A stretch of 64,000 nt of DNA, from the NCBI GenBank assembly GCA_037481875.1, contig JBBFKY010000001.1:530706-594705 (forward strand), in the 5' to 3' direction. Below the pieces are notes generated by a model that saw nothing but the letters and a program-made list of their open reading frames with translations, was not told where the DNA came from and made no database searches. Source of the stretch: Desulfosoma sp. (lineage in GTDB: Bacteria > Desulfobacterota > Syntrophobacteria > Syntrophobacterales > DSM-9756). Made by a program: the position numbers and the translations under genes. Of this stretch, positions 25,163-33,502 are shown piece by piece (the first letter of the stretch is position 1; each line of letters begins with the position of its first letter).

Positions 25163-25246
25163 ATGAAACGGTTCTTTCGCTTCGGCTTTATCGGCGGTGA
25201 TGGGGGCTTCTTTTTTAGGAAGTCTGCCCATGGCCGAGCGGGGTAG
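25163..25246 (+). CDS. Phe-rich leader peptide (attenuator control peptide)
   Basis: 27 codons, seven of them Phe, in two clusters: MKRFFRFGF (codons 1-9) and FFF (codons 16-18). AAAGGA lies about 11 bases before the ATG. The composition recalls the known Phe leader peptides of E. coli pheA and pheST. Downstream RNA can form mutually exclusive hairpins ending in a terminator before paaK. Translation stalling at Phe codons when charged tRNA-Phe is scarce should favour the antiterminator. Such a short frame could arise by chance; the Phe density together with the alternative pairings is the support. Confidence 0.65.
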   Translation: MKRFFRFGFIGGDGGFFFRKSAHGRAG

Positions 25247-25304
25247 GCGGAAAGAGCCGAAAGCTGAAAGCCTCGCCGAAGCGTGAAAGCCAGCCATGGG
25301 TAGA
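25223..25304 (+). promoter_or_regulatory. Antiterminator pairing of the Phe attenuator
   Basis: TCTGCCCATGGC at 25223-25234 (inside codons 21-24 of the leader peptide) can pair with GCCATGGGTAGA at 25293-25304 over 12 positions with one G-U. This uses the same 25293-25301 arm needed by the terminator, so the two structures exclude each other. A ribosome finishing the peptide would cover the first arm and allow termination. Confidence 0.6.
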
Positions 25305-25335
25305 CGAAAACGGAACCCATGGCTTTTATGTTTTT
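25292..25335 (+). terminator. Attenuator terminator before paaK
   Basis: AGCCATGGGT (25292-25301) pairs with ACCCATGGCT (25315-25324), ten pairs with a 13-base loop, followed by TTTTATGTTTTT. It competes with the antiterminator arm at 25223-25234. Confidence 0.7.
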
Positions 25336-25337
25336 CA

Positions 25338-25371
25338 AAGCCGTGGGTTTCTTGAAACCTGCGGCTTTTTT
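25338..25371 (+). terminator. Second intrinsic terminator before paaK
   Basis: AAGCCG (25338-25343) with CGGCTT (25362-25367), two G-U pairs, then GGTTTC/GAAACC (25346-25351, 25354-25359), followed by a T run to 25370. It lies 60 bases before the paaK start. No gene ends just before it, so it must serve leader control or stop the upstream transcript. Confidence 0.8.
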
Positions 25372-25430
25372 ATTGGCAACTTTTCAGACAGATGCGCACA
25401 GCATTGAGACCACAAGGAGGACAGATTGCG

Positions 25431-26732
25431 ATGATCTACGACATGGAATACGAAACCCTACCGCGAGAGGCTTTGGAGGCCATTCAGTTAAGGCGTTTGC
25501 AGACCACACTGCAGCGCGTGTACGCTACGGTTCCTTTTTACAGAAGGCGCTTTGATGAAGTGGGGTTCAAGCCTTCGGACCTCAGGAGTCTTGAAGATTT
25601 AAGGCGTGTCCCTTTCACGACCAAACAGGACCTTCGAGACAATTATCCTTACGGGCTTTTTGCGGTCCCCATGGAAAACGTGGTGCGCATTCATGCCTCT
25701 TCAGGCACCACAGGAAAGCCTACCGTTGTCGGCTATACGGCTCGAGACATCGAAACCTGGGCCACACTTATGGCGCGATCCCTTTCCGCCGCCGGGGCTA
25801 CTCGAGGCGACATCATTCACAATGCCTATGGTTACGGCTTGTTCACCGGAGGTCTAGGGGTTCATTACGGAGCGGAAAAGCTGGGCGCTTCGGTGATTCC
25901 TATCTCCGGTGGAAACACCAAACGCCAGATCATGATCATGAAGGATTTCGGAGCCACCATACTTACATGCACTCCGTCTTACGCTCTGCATTTGGCCGAA
26001 GTTGCTCACGAAATGGGTGTGGATTTCAAAGACCTCAAGTTCAAAGCGGGTCTTTTCGGTGCGGAACCTTGGTCGGAAAAGATGCGCGAGGAAATTGAAA
26101 GAAAACTTCATTTGAGTGCCCTGGACATCTACGGCCTTAGTGAAGTTATCGGCCCTGGTGTGGCCGTGGAATGTTTGGAAGCCAAAGCGGGTTTACACAT
26201 CTTTGAAGACCATTTCATTCCAGAAATCATTGATCCCAATACAGGAGAGGTGTTGCCGCCTGGATCGACGGGTGAGCTTGTCTTCACCTCCATCACCAAG
26301 GAAGCTTTTCCCGTGATTCGTTACCGGACTCGGGACATCACCAGCCTGAACACGGAACCCTGTCTTTGTGGTCGCACTTTTGTGCGCATGAACCGTGTGA
26401 GCGGTCGAAGCGATGACATGCTCATTATACGGGGCGTGAACGTCTTTCCATCCCAGATTGAAAGTGTGCTCATGGAAATCCAGGGGGTTGAACCCCATTA
26501 TCAGCTCGTTGTGGACCGTGAGGACAATTTGGACAAGCTGACGGTTCTTGTGGAAGTGGGCGAGTCCGCTTTTTCGGACAAGGTGAAAACCCTTCAGGAT
26601 CTGGAAAAGCTCATCACCAAGAATATCAAGGAGTATCTTGGTGTGTCTGCCAAAGTGAAACTGGTGGAACCCAAGACCATCGCTCGAAGCGAAGGCAAGG
26701 CTGTTCGAGTGATCGATAATCGGAAACTGTAA
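25431..26732 (+). CDS. paaK: Phenylacetate-CoA ligase (PaaK family)
   Basis: 433-residue AMP-forming aryl-acid CoA ligase. The ATP loop [15 protein letters not shown] (about residues 92-106) is intact, as are [38 protein letters not shown], the zinc-type CLCGRTF segment, and the C-terminal [12 protein letters not shown] with the catalytic Lys. AAGGAGG precedes the ATG. It leads an operon-like run with an ACT protein and LivKHMGF, an arrangement common in anaerobes that ferment or oxidise aromatic amino acids. It is preceded by a Phe-peptide attenuator. Phenylacetate is the likely but unproven substrate; indoleacetate or other aryl acids are possible. Confidence 0.93.
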   Translation: MIYDMEYETLPREALEAIQLRRLQTTLQRVYATVPFYRRRFDEVGFKPSDLRSLEDLRRVPFTTKQDLRDNYPYGLFAVPMENVVRIHASSGTTGKPTVVGYTARDIETWATLMARSLSAAGATRGDIIHNAYGYGLFTGGLGVHYGAEKLGASVIPISGGNTKRQIMIMKDFGATILTCTPSYALHLAEVAHEMGVDFKDLKFKAGLFGAEPWSEKMREEIERKLHLSALDIYGLSEVIGPGVAVECLEAKAGLHIFEDHFIPEIIDPNTGEVLPPGSTGELVFTSITKEAFPVIRYRTRDITSLNTEPCLCGRTFVRMNRVSGRSDDMLIIRGVNVFPSQIESVLMEIQGVEPHYQLVVDREDNLDKLTVLVEVGESAFSDKVKTLQDLEKLITKNIKEYLGVSAKVKLVEPKTIARSEGKAVRVIDNRKL

Positions 26733-26758
26733 TGGGCCGTAAAGAAAGGAGGCCGAGC

Positions 26759-27190
26759 ATGAGAGTGGAACAGATTTCGGTTTTTTTGGAAAACAAGGCA
26801 GGGCGCCTGGCGGAAGTGACTCGAGTTTTGTCGGAAGCCGGCGTGAACATTCGAGCCCTGTCTCTGGCGGACACCTCAGATTTCGGAATCTTGCGCCTCA
26901 TCGTCAACGACAACGAAAAGGCCAAGGAGGCTTTGAAGGCCAACGGTTTCACCGTGGGCAAAACAGACGTGGTCGCTGTGGAAGTGGAAGATCGACCTGG
27001 AGGGTTGCACAGGATTTTGGACATTCTAAGAAAGGCGGGCATCAACGTGGAATACATGTACGCCTTTGTGCAGCAAAGCGGCGACAATGCCGTGATCATC
27101 TTCCGCTTTGATAATTTGGACGAAGCTGTTCGTGTGCTCACGGACAACGGCGTCACCGTGATCAACGGCAGCAAGGTCTACACCATGTAG
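26759..27190 (+). CDS. Tandem ACT-domain amino-acid-binding protein
   Basis: 143 residues made of two ACT domains (about 1-70 and 71-143): [20 protein letters not shown] followed by [11 protein letters not shown], and [20 protein letters not shown] followed by [14 protein letters not shown] domains bind amino acids and regulate enzymes. Stand-alone ACT proteins next to PaaK are a recurrent pair, probably sensing an aromatic amino acid or aryl-CoA precursor. AAAGGAGG ribosome site. 26 bases after the paaK stop. Confidence 0.9.
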   Translation: MRVEQISVFLENKAGRLAEVTRVLSEAGVNIRALSLADTSDFGILRLIVNDNEKAKEALKANGFTVGKTDVVAVEVEDRPGGLHRILDILRKAGINVEYMYAFVQQSGDNAVIIFRFDNLDEAVRVLTDNGVTVINGSKVYTM

Positions 27191-27286
27191 CGGTCGGTGC
27201 AGGGACTTCGCACTCTTGCCGGCATCGGCGAGGGGTGAAGAAGTCATCGTTGAACGGGACAAGAGCAGGACACAGGAGGAAGAGCG

Positions 27287-28447
27287 ATGAAAGGCAAGGC
27301 AAGACCGTGGATTTCTTGGATGGCGGCCGCAGCGGTGATGCTGGCATGGATGGCGGGGCCGAAGACTCTCTTTGGCGCCGAGCCGTACAAGATCGGAGGA
27401 GTTTTTTCCATCACGGGCTCTTCCTCTTTTCTCGGAGATCCCGAGAAGAAAAGCCTCGAGATGGCCGTCGATGAAATCAATGCACGAGGCGGCATTGACG
27501 GACGACCGGTGGAAGCTGTCATCTACGATACGGAAGGCGATCCTACAAAGGCGGTCCTGGCCGTCAACAAGCTCATCAGCAAAGACAATGTGCTGGCCAT
27601 TATCGGCCCCAGCCTGACCCCCACCACCTTGGCTGTGATACCCATTGTGGAACGAGTTCAGGTGCCGCTCATCAGTTGCGCTGCGGGGATTCAAATCGTG
27701 GAACCCGTCAAACCCTACGTGTTCAAAACGGCCCAAAGCGATGTTCTGGCAGTGGCCACCATTTACAAGCACATGCAAAAACATGGCATTAAAAAGATCG
27801 GCATTCTGTCTGTGACCAACGCCTTTGGAGTGAGCGGTCGAGATCAGCTGGTCAAGCAAGCACCCGAGTACGGCATCACCATTGTCAAGGAAGAAGCTTA
27901 CGGCGCCAACGATACAGACATGACGGCTCAGCTGACGAAGATTAAAGGAGAAAATCCTGATGCCGTGGTCTGCTGGGGCACCAATCCCGGACCTGCCGTG
28001 GTGGCCAAAAACATGCGCCAGCTGGGTCTTACTTTTCCGCTTTATCAGAGCCATGGGGTGGCTTCTCCCAAGTTCATTGAACTAGCCGGGGAAGCTGCCG
28101 AAGGGATTCGCCTGCCCACCGGAAAAATTCTCGTGGCCGATCTCCTGCCGGACTCCGATCCGCAAAAAGTCGTGCTGACTGCATACATCACCGAATACAA
28201 CAAGCGTTATGGAGGCGGCGTTTCAGGTTTTGGAGGTTACGCCTATGACGCCATGCAGATACTAGCCAAGGCCCTTCAGGGGACCGGTGGGGACAAGGCC
28301 AAGATTCGCGACAATCTAGAAAAGATTTCCAACCATGTGGGGATCAGCGGCATCTTTAACATGACGCCTCAGGATCATAACGGCTTGGGGCCCGAAGCCT
28401 TTGTCATGGTTGAAATTCGCAATGGCACATGGAAACTTGTGGACTAA
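27287..28447 (+). CDS. livK: Branched-chain/aromatic amino acid ABC transporter, substrate-binding protein
   Basis: 386 residues with signal peptide (MKGKARPWISWMAAAAVMLA, cleavage near ...LFGA). Periplasmic binding protein of the HAAT family: YKIGGVFSITGSSSFLGDPE, DTEGDPTKAVLAVNKLISKD, IGPSLTPTTLAV, then GVSGFGGYAYDAMQILAKAL. It delivers ligand to LivHM. The ligand may be Leu/Ile/Val, Phe or an aryl acid; the neighbours (PaaK, ACT, Phe attenuator) favour an aromatic compound by inference. AGGAGGAAGAGCG ribosome site. Confidence 0.92.
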   Translation: MKGKARPWISWMAAAAVMLAWMAGPKTLFGAEPYKIGGVFSITGSSSFLGDPEKKSLEMAVDEINARGGIDGRPVEAVIYDTEGDPTKAVLAVNKLISKDNVLAIIGPSLTPTTLAVIPIVERVQVPLISCAAGIQIVEPVKPYVFKTAQSDVLAVATIYKHMQKHGIKKIGILSVTNAFGVSGRDQLVKQAPEYGITIVKEEAYGANDTDMTAQLTKIKGENPDAVVCWGTNPGPAVVAKNMRQLGLTFPLYQSHGVASPKFIELAGEAAEGIRLPTGKILVADLLPDSDPQKVVLTAYITEYNKRYGGGVSGFGGYAYDAMQILAKALQGTGGDKAKIRDNLEKISNHVGISGIFNMTPQDHNGLGPEAFVMVEIRNGTWKLVD

Positions 28448-28471
28448 AAGGCTAGAGGATACGACCGTTTC

Positions 28472-29350
28472 ATGGGTGAATTCCTTCAGTTTCTCTTTAC
28501 AGGCGTCACCACCGGGGCCATCTACGGCTTAATCGCTCTGGGCTTCAATGTGCTCTACAACGCCACGGATCTTGTCAATTTCGCTCAAGGCGAATGGGTG
28601 ATGCTCGGCGGCCTGCTGTTTTACAGCCTGGGCGTATCCTTGGGATGGCCCATGGTGGCAGCTTTTGCCATCGCTGTCCTTCTGGTGGCTCTGTTGGGGC
28701 TTCTCCTGGAAAGAGCGGCGCTTCGGCCGGTCAAGAAACCGGAACCGATCACCCTCATTATTATCACCGTTGGGGCGAGCATCTTTCTTCGAGGAGTGGC
28801 CATGCGTCTGTGGGGTAAGGATCCTTACAGCGTGCCGCCCATCACGGCTTCCGTGGAGCCTGTTCGCCTATGGGGGGCGGCGCTCATGCCCCAGAGCTTA
28901 TGGATTTTAGGTGTTGTTGTGGTCCTGATGACGGGCTTGCATCTTTTCACAAAGCGCACCTTGACCGGCAAGGCCATGGAAGCCTGCGCCATTCATCGAA
29001 ACGCCGCATGGATTCTGGGTATTCCCAGTGAACGCATGATCCTTTTGGCTTTCGCTCTAAGTGCGGCCTTGGGGGCTGTCGGTGGCGTCATTATTGCCCC
29101 TATCACCATGCCCAGCTATGACATGGGTACCATGTTAGGGTTGAAAGGGTTCTGTGCGGCCATGCTGGGAGGTCTCGGAAGCCATTGGGGAGCAGCCTTG
29201 GGAGGCGTGCTCTTAGGTGTTCTGGAATCCTTGGGGGTGGGTTATTTCTCTTCGGGCATCAAGGACGCCATTGCGTTTCTCGTGCTCCTGATCATTTTGA
29301 TTGTGCGTCCGTCGGGGCTTCTGGGAGCCTCAGCAGTGAAGCGGTTTTAG
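28472..29350 (+). CDS. livH: LivH-type ABC transporter permease
   Basis: 292 residues, about eight membrane helices. Family marks: TGAIYGLIALGFNVLYNATD, LVNFAQGEWVMLGG, then MLGLKGFCAAMLGGLGSHWG and LLGVLESLGVGYFSSGIKDA. It forms the inner-membrane channel with LivM. Starts 24 bases after livK. A 208-base gap containing a palindromic repeat separates it from livM, unusual within this otherwise compact operon. Confidence 0.93.
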   Translation: MGEFLQFLFTGVTTGAIYGLIALGFNVLYNATDLVNFAQGEWVMLGGLLFYSLGVSLGWPMVAAFAIAVLLVALLGLLLERAALRPVKKPEPITLIIITVGASIFLRGVAMRLWGKDPYSVPPITASVEPVRLWGAALMPQSLWILGVVVVLMTGLHLFTKRTLTGKAMEACAIHRNAAWILGIPSERMILLAFALSAALGAVGGVIIAPITMPSYDMGTMLGLKGFCAAMLGGLGSHWGAALGGVLLGVLESLGVGYFSSGIKDAIAFLVLLIILIVRPSGLLGASAVKRF

Positions 29351-29404
29351 AAGCGTGTCCCAGAACGATCAAGGGTCCTTGGATCCAGCGTTTATTCCAA
29401 GGTA

Positions 29405-29427
29405 GGGGCGAGGCATCGCCTCGCCCC
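29405..29427. repeat. Perfect GC-rich palindrome inside the liv operon
   Basis: GGGGCGAGGC-ATC-GCCTCGCCCC, ten-base perfect arms, in the livH-livM gap. It has no T run, so it is more like a REP-type element or mRNA-stabilising hairpin than a terminator. Worn relatives lie near 7260 and 57974. Confidence 0.75.
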
Positions 29428-29564
29428 TCCAAGTCTGAAGCTTCGTTTTTTCTTGGGGCGAGGGTCTTCCAGCCCGAAATTCATGTAGGCGGCACGCCCG
29501 TGTTTTCATGGAAATGGGTATTATGGCACAGTCTTCTGGTTCCGGGTGAAGCAAAGGAGTGTCG

Positions 29565-30569
29565 GTGGGTTCCGTGAAGAGGTTAGGGTCGACCACCGCT
29601 TTTGCACTGGGGGTGACGACCGTTGGGTTATGGACAAAGAATCCCTATGTTCAGCAACTTCTTATTATTATTGGTATTCACACTTTGTTAGCCCTGGGTC
29701 TGAACATGCTTATGGGGTATGCCGGCCAGATTTCTTTGGGGCATGCGGCTTTTTTCGGTATGGGAGCCTACGGTACGGGCATTCTCACCACCCATTTTCA
29801 ATGGTCCCCATTGGCATCCCTGCCTCTGGTGTTGGTCGCAGCGTGTTTTTTGGGCTACCTTATCGGACGACCTGTGCTTCGCCTTTCCGGTTATTACCTG
29901 GCCATGGGAACCCTTGGTTTGGGTATCATCGCTCATGTCATTTTTCGCGAATGGGATACCTTTACGGGAGGAGCTTCCGGTCTGGTGGGGATTCCTCCAT
30001 TGACCTTCGGCCCCGTGATGATAATGCTTGGCACTAGCGGCTTCTACACCGTCTGGGGAACGGTCCTTTTGTTTTTCGTCCTATGCGGCCGTGTGGTGAA
30101 TTCCCGTGTGGGATGGGCGTTGCGCGCCTTGGGAGATAGTCAGAAAGCTGCGGCCGCCTGCGGAATCCATACAGCGCACCTCAAAGCCCTGATCTTTTCG
30201 TTCAGCGCAATGATGGCCGCCTTAGCCGGATACCTGTACGCTCATCTTTTGGGATTCATTAGCCCGAGTTCCTTTGATTTTCTTATGTCCATTCGCATGG
30301 TCACCATGGTGGTGATCGGAGGGATGGCCAGCATTTGGGGATCGCTGCTGGGAGCTTCTGTCATCACGCTGCTTCCGGAATGGCTTCACGTGTTTTCCGA
30401 CTACGAGATGATGGTGTACGGTTTGATCCTTATGGTCGTCATGATTTTTTTACCTCAAGGACTGACTCGAGGCGTCCTGGATGCCGTGCAGCAGGCTCGA
30501 TCCCACACTCACCGCAACATCAGGGGGGCTCAAGAGGCGTCCGCTTCGAGGAAGGGAGAAGAAGTGTGA
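29565..30569 (+). CDS. livM: LivM-type ABC transporter permease
   Basis: 334 residues with about nine membrane helices. Family marks: LLALGLNMLMGYAGQISLGH then AAFFGMGAYG, RPVLRLSGYYLAMGTLGLGI, and VTMVVIGGMASIWGSLLGAS. Partner permease of LivH. The start is ambiguous: AAAGGAG at 29553-29559 best serves the GTG at 29565, but GTG 29559 and GTG 29574 are also in frame. The end overlaps the livG start. Confidence 0.92.
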   Translation: MGSVKRLGSTTAFALGVTTVGLWTKNPYVQQLLIIIGIHTLLALGLNMLMGYAGQISLGHAAFFGMGAYGTGILTTHFQWSPLASLPLVLVAACFLGYLIGRPVLRLSGYYLAMGTLGLGIIAHVIFREWDTFTGGASGLVGIPPLTFGPVMIMLGTSGFYTVWGTVLLFFVLCGRVVNSRVGWALRALGDSQKAAAACGIHTAHLKALIFSFSAMMAALAGYLYAHLLGFISPSSFDFLMSIRMVTMVVIGGMASIWGSLLGASVITLLPEWLHVFSDYEMMVYGLILMVVMIFLPQGLTRGVLDAVQQARSHTHRNIRGAQEASASRKGEEV

Positions 30570-31342
30570 AGGGGGCATCACAAACTTTTCTCTCCATCGA
30601 AGGCGTCTGCAAGGCCTTTGGGGGTGTTCAGGCCCTGTATGAGGTGTCCTTTTCGGTTGCTCGGGAGCACATTCACGCCCTCATTGGTCCCAACGGTGCG
30701 GGAAAAACCACTCTGTTCAATGTCATTTCCGGAGCGTTTGCTCCGGATAAGGGATCCGTCTCCCTGAATGGGGCTTCGATCCAGGGAAGACCTATGCATG
30801 AACTGGTGCGGCGAGGTATTGCCAGAACCTTTCAAAATGTGGAACTCTTTGCCAGCATGACCGTGCTGGAAAATGTCCTTGTCGGCTGTCACACCCGAAC
30901 CCGCTGCGGCCTCTTGGGGGCCATGGCACGCTGGCCATGGGTGGGTCGCGAAGAGCGTTGGGCAAGACAAAAGGCCATGGATCTTCTGGAGTTTGTCGGA
31001 CTGGTTGAGGTAGCGCACCGTCGGGCTGTGGATCTTCCCTTTGGGTGGCAGCGTCTTGTGGAAATTGCCCGAGCTTTGGCCAGCGACCCGAAACTCCTGC
31101 TTCTGGACGAGCCTGCTGCCGGACTTAATGCTGTGGAAACCGAGAGGTTATCCCGTCTTGTGCAGGAGATTCGTGCTCGAGGCATCACCGTGCTGCTGGT
31201 GGAGCACGACATGAATCTTACCATGGACATTTCCGACCGAATCGTGGTCTTGGATCGCGGTCGGAAGCTGGCGGAAGGAACCCCTCGAGAAATCCAGGCC
31301 AGTGAAGCGGTCATGGAAGCCTATCTCGGTAAAAAGCACTAA
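30566..31342 (+). CDS. livG: LivG-type ABC transporter ATPase
   Basis: 258 residues. Walker A GPNGAGKTTLFNVI, Q-loop ARTFQNVELFASMTVLENVL, a signature region reading DLPFGWQRLVEIARALASDP (the LSGG-type sequence is diverged to LPFGWQ, as is usual for LivG), Walker B LLLLDEPAAGLN and switch HD. GTG start overlaps the livM stop; AAGGGAG upstream. Energises the LivHM channel together with LivF. Confidence 0.94.
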   Translation: MKGASQTFLSIEGVCKAFGGVQALYEVSFSVAREHIHALIGPNGAGKTTLFNVISGAFAPDKGSVSLNGASIQGRPMHELVRRGIARTFQNVELFASMTVLENVLVGCHTRTRCGLLGAMARWPWVGREERWARQKAMDLLEFVGLVEVAHRRAVDLPFGWQRLVEIARALASDPKLLLLDEPAAGLNAVETERLSRLVQEIRARGITVLLVEHDMNLTMDISDRIVVLDRGRKLAEGTPREIQASEAVMEAYLGKKH

Positions 31343-31363
31343 AGGAAAGGGCGTCACGATTCC

Positions 31364-32107
31364 ATGTTGGTGGTTCGAAATCTTCGAGCCGGCTACGGTC
31401 GTATCGAGGTTCTGCACGGGGTGAGTCTTTCCGTAAGGCGTGGAGAGATTGTGGCCTTGGTGGGAGCCAACGGAGCCGGCAAGAGTACTTTGCTCAAGAC
31501 CATTGCCGGTCTGATAGTTCCTTCGCAAGGAGAAATTCTTCTGGAAGATCGGTCCTTAGCCGGCGAGAACCCGCCGCAAATCATCGCTGCAGGTGTCGGA
31601 TTCGTTCCCGAGGGACGATGGTTGTTCCCGCCCATGAGTGTTGTGGACAATTTGCTTTTAGGGGCTTACCTGAGACTGCGGGAAGGGGACAAGGAAGGGG
31701 TTCGCCTGGATCTGGAACGTGTTCTGGAAATCTTTCCCATTCTTGCTGAACGAAGAAAACAGCAGGCGGGTTCCCTTTCCGGAGGAGAACAGCAGATGCT
31801 GGCCATTGCTCGAGCCCTCATGAGCCGTCCTAAGATGCTCATGCTCGATGAACCTTCCACGGGACTGGCGCCTCTGCTCGTGGAAAAGATCTTTGAAATC
31901 ATTGTGCAGCTTAACGCAGAAGGTATCACCTTTCTTCTTGTGGAACAAAACGCTCGAGCCGCGCTGGCCGTGGCGAACCGCGGCTATGTTTTGGAAACCG
32001 GCCGTATGGTGCTTCAAGGAAAAGCTCAAGACCTGTTGGAAGATCATGAAGTCAAAAGAGCGTACTTGGGCAAGGATTATCGAGAGTTTGCGGAAGGGAG
32101 GGCCTGA
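31364..32107 (+). CDS. livF: LivF-type ABC transporter ATPase
   Basis: 247 residues. Walker A GANGAGKSTLLKTIAGL, LivF hallmark VPEGRWLFPPMSVVDNLLLG, signature LSGGEQQMLAIARALMSRPK, Walker B MLMLDEPSTGLAPLL, then LLVEQNARAALAVANRGYVL. Second ATPase of the transporter. Its TGA overlaps the ATG of the following PaaK paralogue (TGATG), showing translational coupling. Confidence 0.95.
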   Translation: MLVVRNLRAGYGRIEVLHGVSLSVRRGEIVALVGANGAGKSTLLKTIAGLIVPSQGEILLEDRSLAGENPPQIIAAGVGFVPEGRWLFPPMSVVDNLLLGAYLRLREGDKEGVRLDLERVLEIFPILAERRKQQAGSLSGGEQQMLAIARALMSRPKMLMLDEPSTGLAPLLVEKIFEIIVQLNAEGITFLLVEQNARAALAVANRGYVLETGRMVLQGKAQDLLEDHEVKRAYLGKDYREFAEGRA

Positions 32108-33399
32108 TGGGCGGTCTAAGGAACGGCAACGGGGAAAGATGGACGCCTGAGGAACGACGCCAGCAGCAGCTGGAACAGCTTCAGGTCTCATGCAATCGAG
32201 CCTATAAGAGCGTGCCGTTTTACCGTAACCGTTTCCAGGCCTTAGGCTTGTCCCCTCAAGACATCACAAGTCTGGACGACCTCAGACGCCTTCCTTTCAC
32301 GGAACGGAGGCATTTTAGAGAGCATTATCCGTATGGGTTGTTTGCCGTGCCTTTGCGTGACATCGTAAGGATTCACACGGCTCCTGGAGCCGCCGGAGGC
32401 TTGACGGTGAGCGGTTACACCGCCCGGGACCTGCGGGTGTGGAAAGAAATGGTGGCTCGGGCGCTCCTTGCGGCCGGGGTCTGCGCCGACGATATCCTTC
32501 AGATCGTTCTTCACCCAGGCTTGGCCAATTGGGGCCAGGATTACAAAGACGGAGCCGAGGCGCTTCTGGCCGGCGTCATTCCCCTCAACGCTTTGCATAT
32601 CAGTAAACAGATTTTGGTCCTTCGCGATTATAAGACTTCGGTGCTGGTCACAACGCCCAGTTCCGCGCTGCAGATTCAAGAACTCTTGTTTGCAGCCGAT
32701 ATCAATCCCAATGAATTGTCCTTGAAGACCTTGATTCTTGTAGGAGAACCCGCCGAGCTTCATGTTCGTCGATTCATCGAAGACCATCTGCATGTCACCA
32801 CCTGGCAACACTATGGTTTGAGTGAAGTGCCCGGACCGGCGGTAGCCTATGAATGCGAAGGGCATGAGGGGTTGCATGTTTCCGAAGACCATTTTCTGGT
32901 GGAAGTGCTGGACCCGAACACTCAGGAGCCGGTCCCGGACGGTGAAAGCGGCGAACTGGTTCTGACCAGCCTTAGCACTCAAGCGTTTCCGCTGATACGT
33001 TTCCGTACGGGAGATTCGGTGCGAGTTTTGAATCGTGAATGTCCATGTGGGCGGACTTTGCTCCGAGTGGAATGGTTACCAGACCGTGTGGATGATCTCA
33101 TGGTGATTCAGGGAGTGAAGATTCAAAGGGAACAGGTGGCGGTTCGAGTGGCTCAAACCATGGGCTTCGCTCCGGAAAGACTTTCCGTGCACCTTGTGCA
33201 GCAAGGTGGCTACAAAGCGCTCGAAGTGCGTTTGGGCATGGAAGAGAGACTTTTCAGTGATGAAATCAAAGATTTGGAACGCTTGGTGCGAAAAACCGCT
33301 TTTGAACTCCGTCAGGAATTCGGTGTTCCCGTGGAGGTGCGGCTTTTGGAAGGTCCAAGTGTTCAACCCATTTCCAAGGTCGAAAAGCATCGCCCGTAG
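32107..33399 (+). CDS. PaaK-family paralogue with destroyed ATP-binding loop
   Basis: 430 residues, alignable along its length with the PaaK at 25431 ([87 protein letters not shown]). However, the phosphate loop SSGTTGKP is replaced by APGAAGGL (residues 92-99), losing all the Ser/Thr/Lys residues. The segment that reads NAYGYGLF in PaaK is also changed (IVLHPGLANW). Adenylation of an acid is therefore unlikely. The frame is intact and coupled to livF, so it is maintained, perhaps as a regulatory or binding subunit for the active PaaK. That role is inference. Confidence 0.85.
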   Translation: MGGLRNGNGERWTPEERRQQQLEQLQVSCNRAYKSVPFYRNRFQALGLSPQDITSLDDLRRLPFTERRHFREHYPYGLFAVPLRDIVRIHTAPGAAGGLTVSGYTARDLRVWKEMVARALLAAGVCADDILQIVLHPGLANWGQDYKDGAEALLAGVIPLNALHISKQILVLRDYKTSVLVTTPSSALQIQELLFAADINPNELSLKTLILVGEPAELHVRRFIEDHLHVTTWQHYGLSEVPGPAVAYECEGHEGLHVSEDHFLVEVLDPNTQEPVPDGESGELVLTSLSTQAFPLIRFRTGDSVRVLNRECPCGRTLLRVEWLPDRVDDLMVIQGVKIQREQVAVRVAQTMGFAPERLSVHLVQQGGYKALEVRLGMEERLFSDEIKDLERLVRKTAFELRQEFGVPVEVRLLEGPSVQPISKVEKHRP

Positions 33400-33502
33400 C
33401 GATTCGAATCGTCCCGTCGGCAAACGATTTTCACGAAGCAATGCGAACAGATGTCTTTTTCGCCTGATGAAATAGGGCGCGGTATGAAGGAGGTGCCAAG
33501 CC

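Noticed and set aside
24389..25297. 302-codon minus-strand frame opposite the YfgM-like gene
   Set aside because: Mirror of a GC-biased real gene; no family features, and it also overlaps the attenuator leader.
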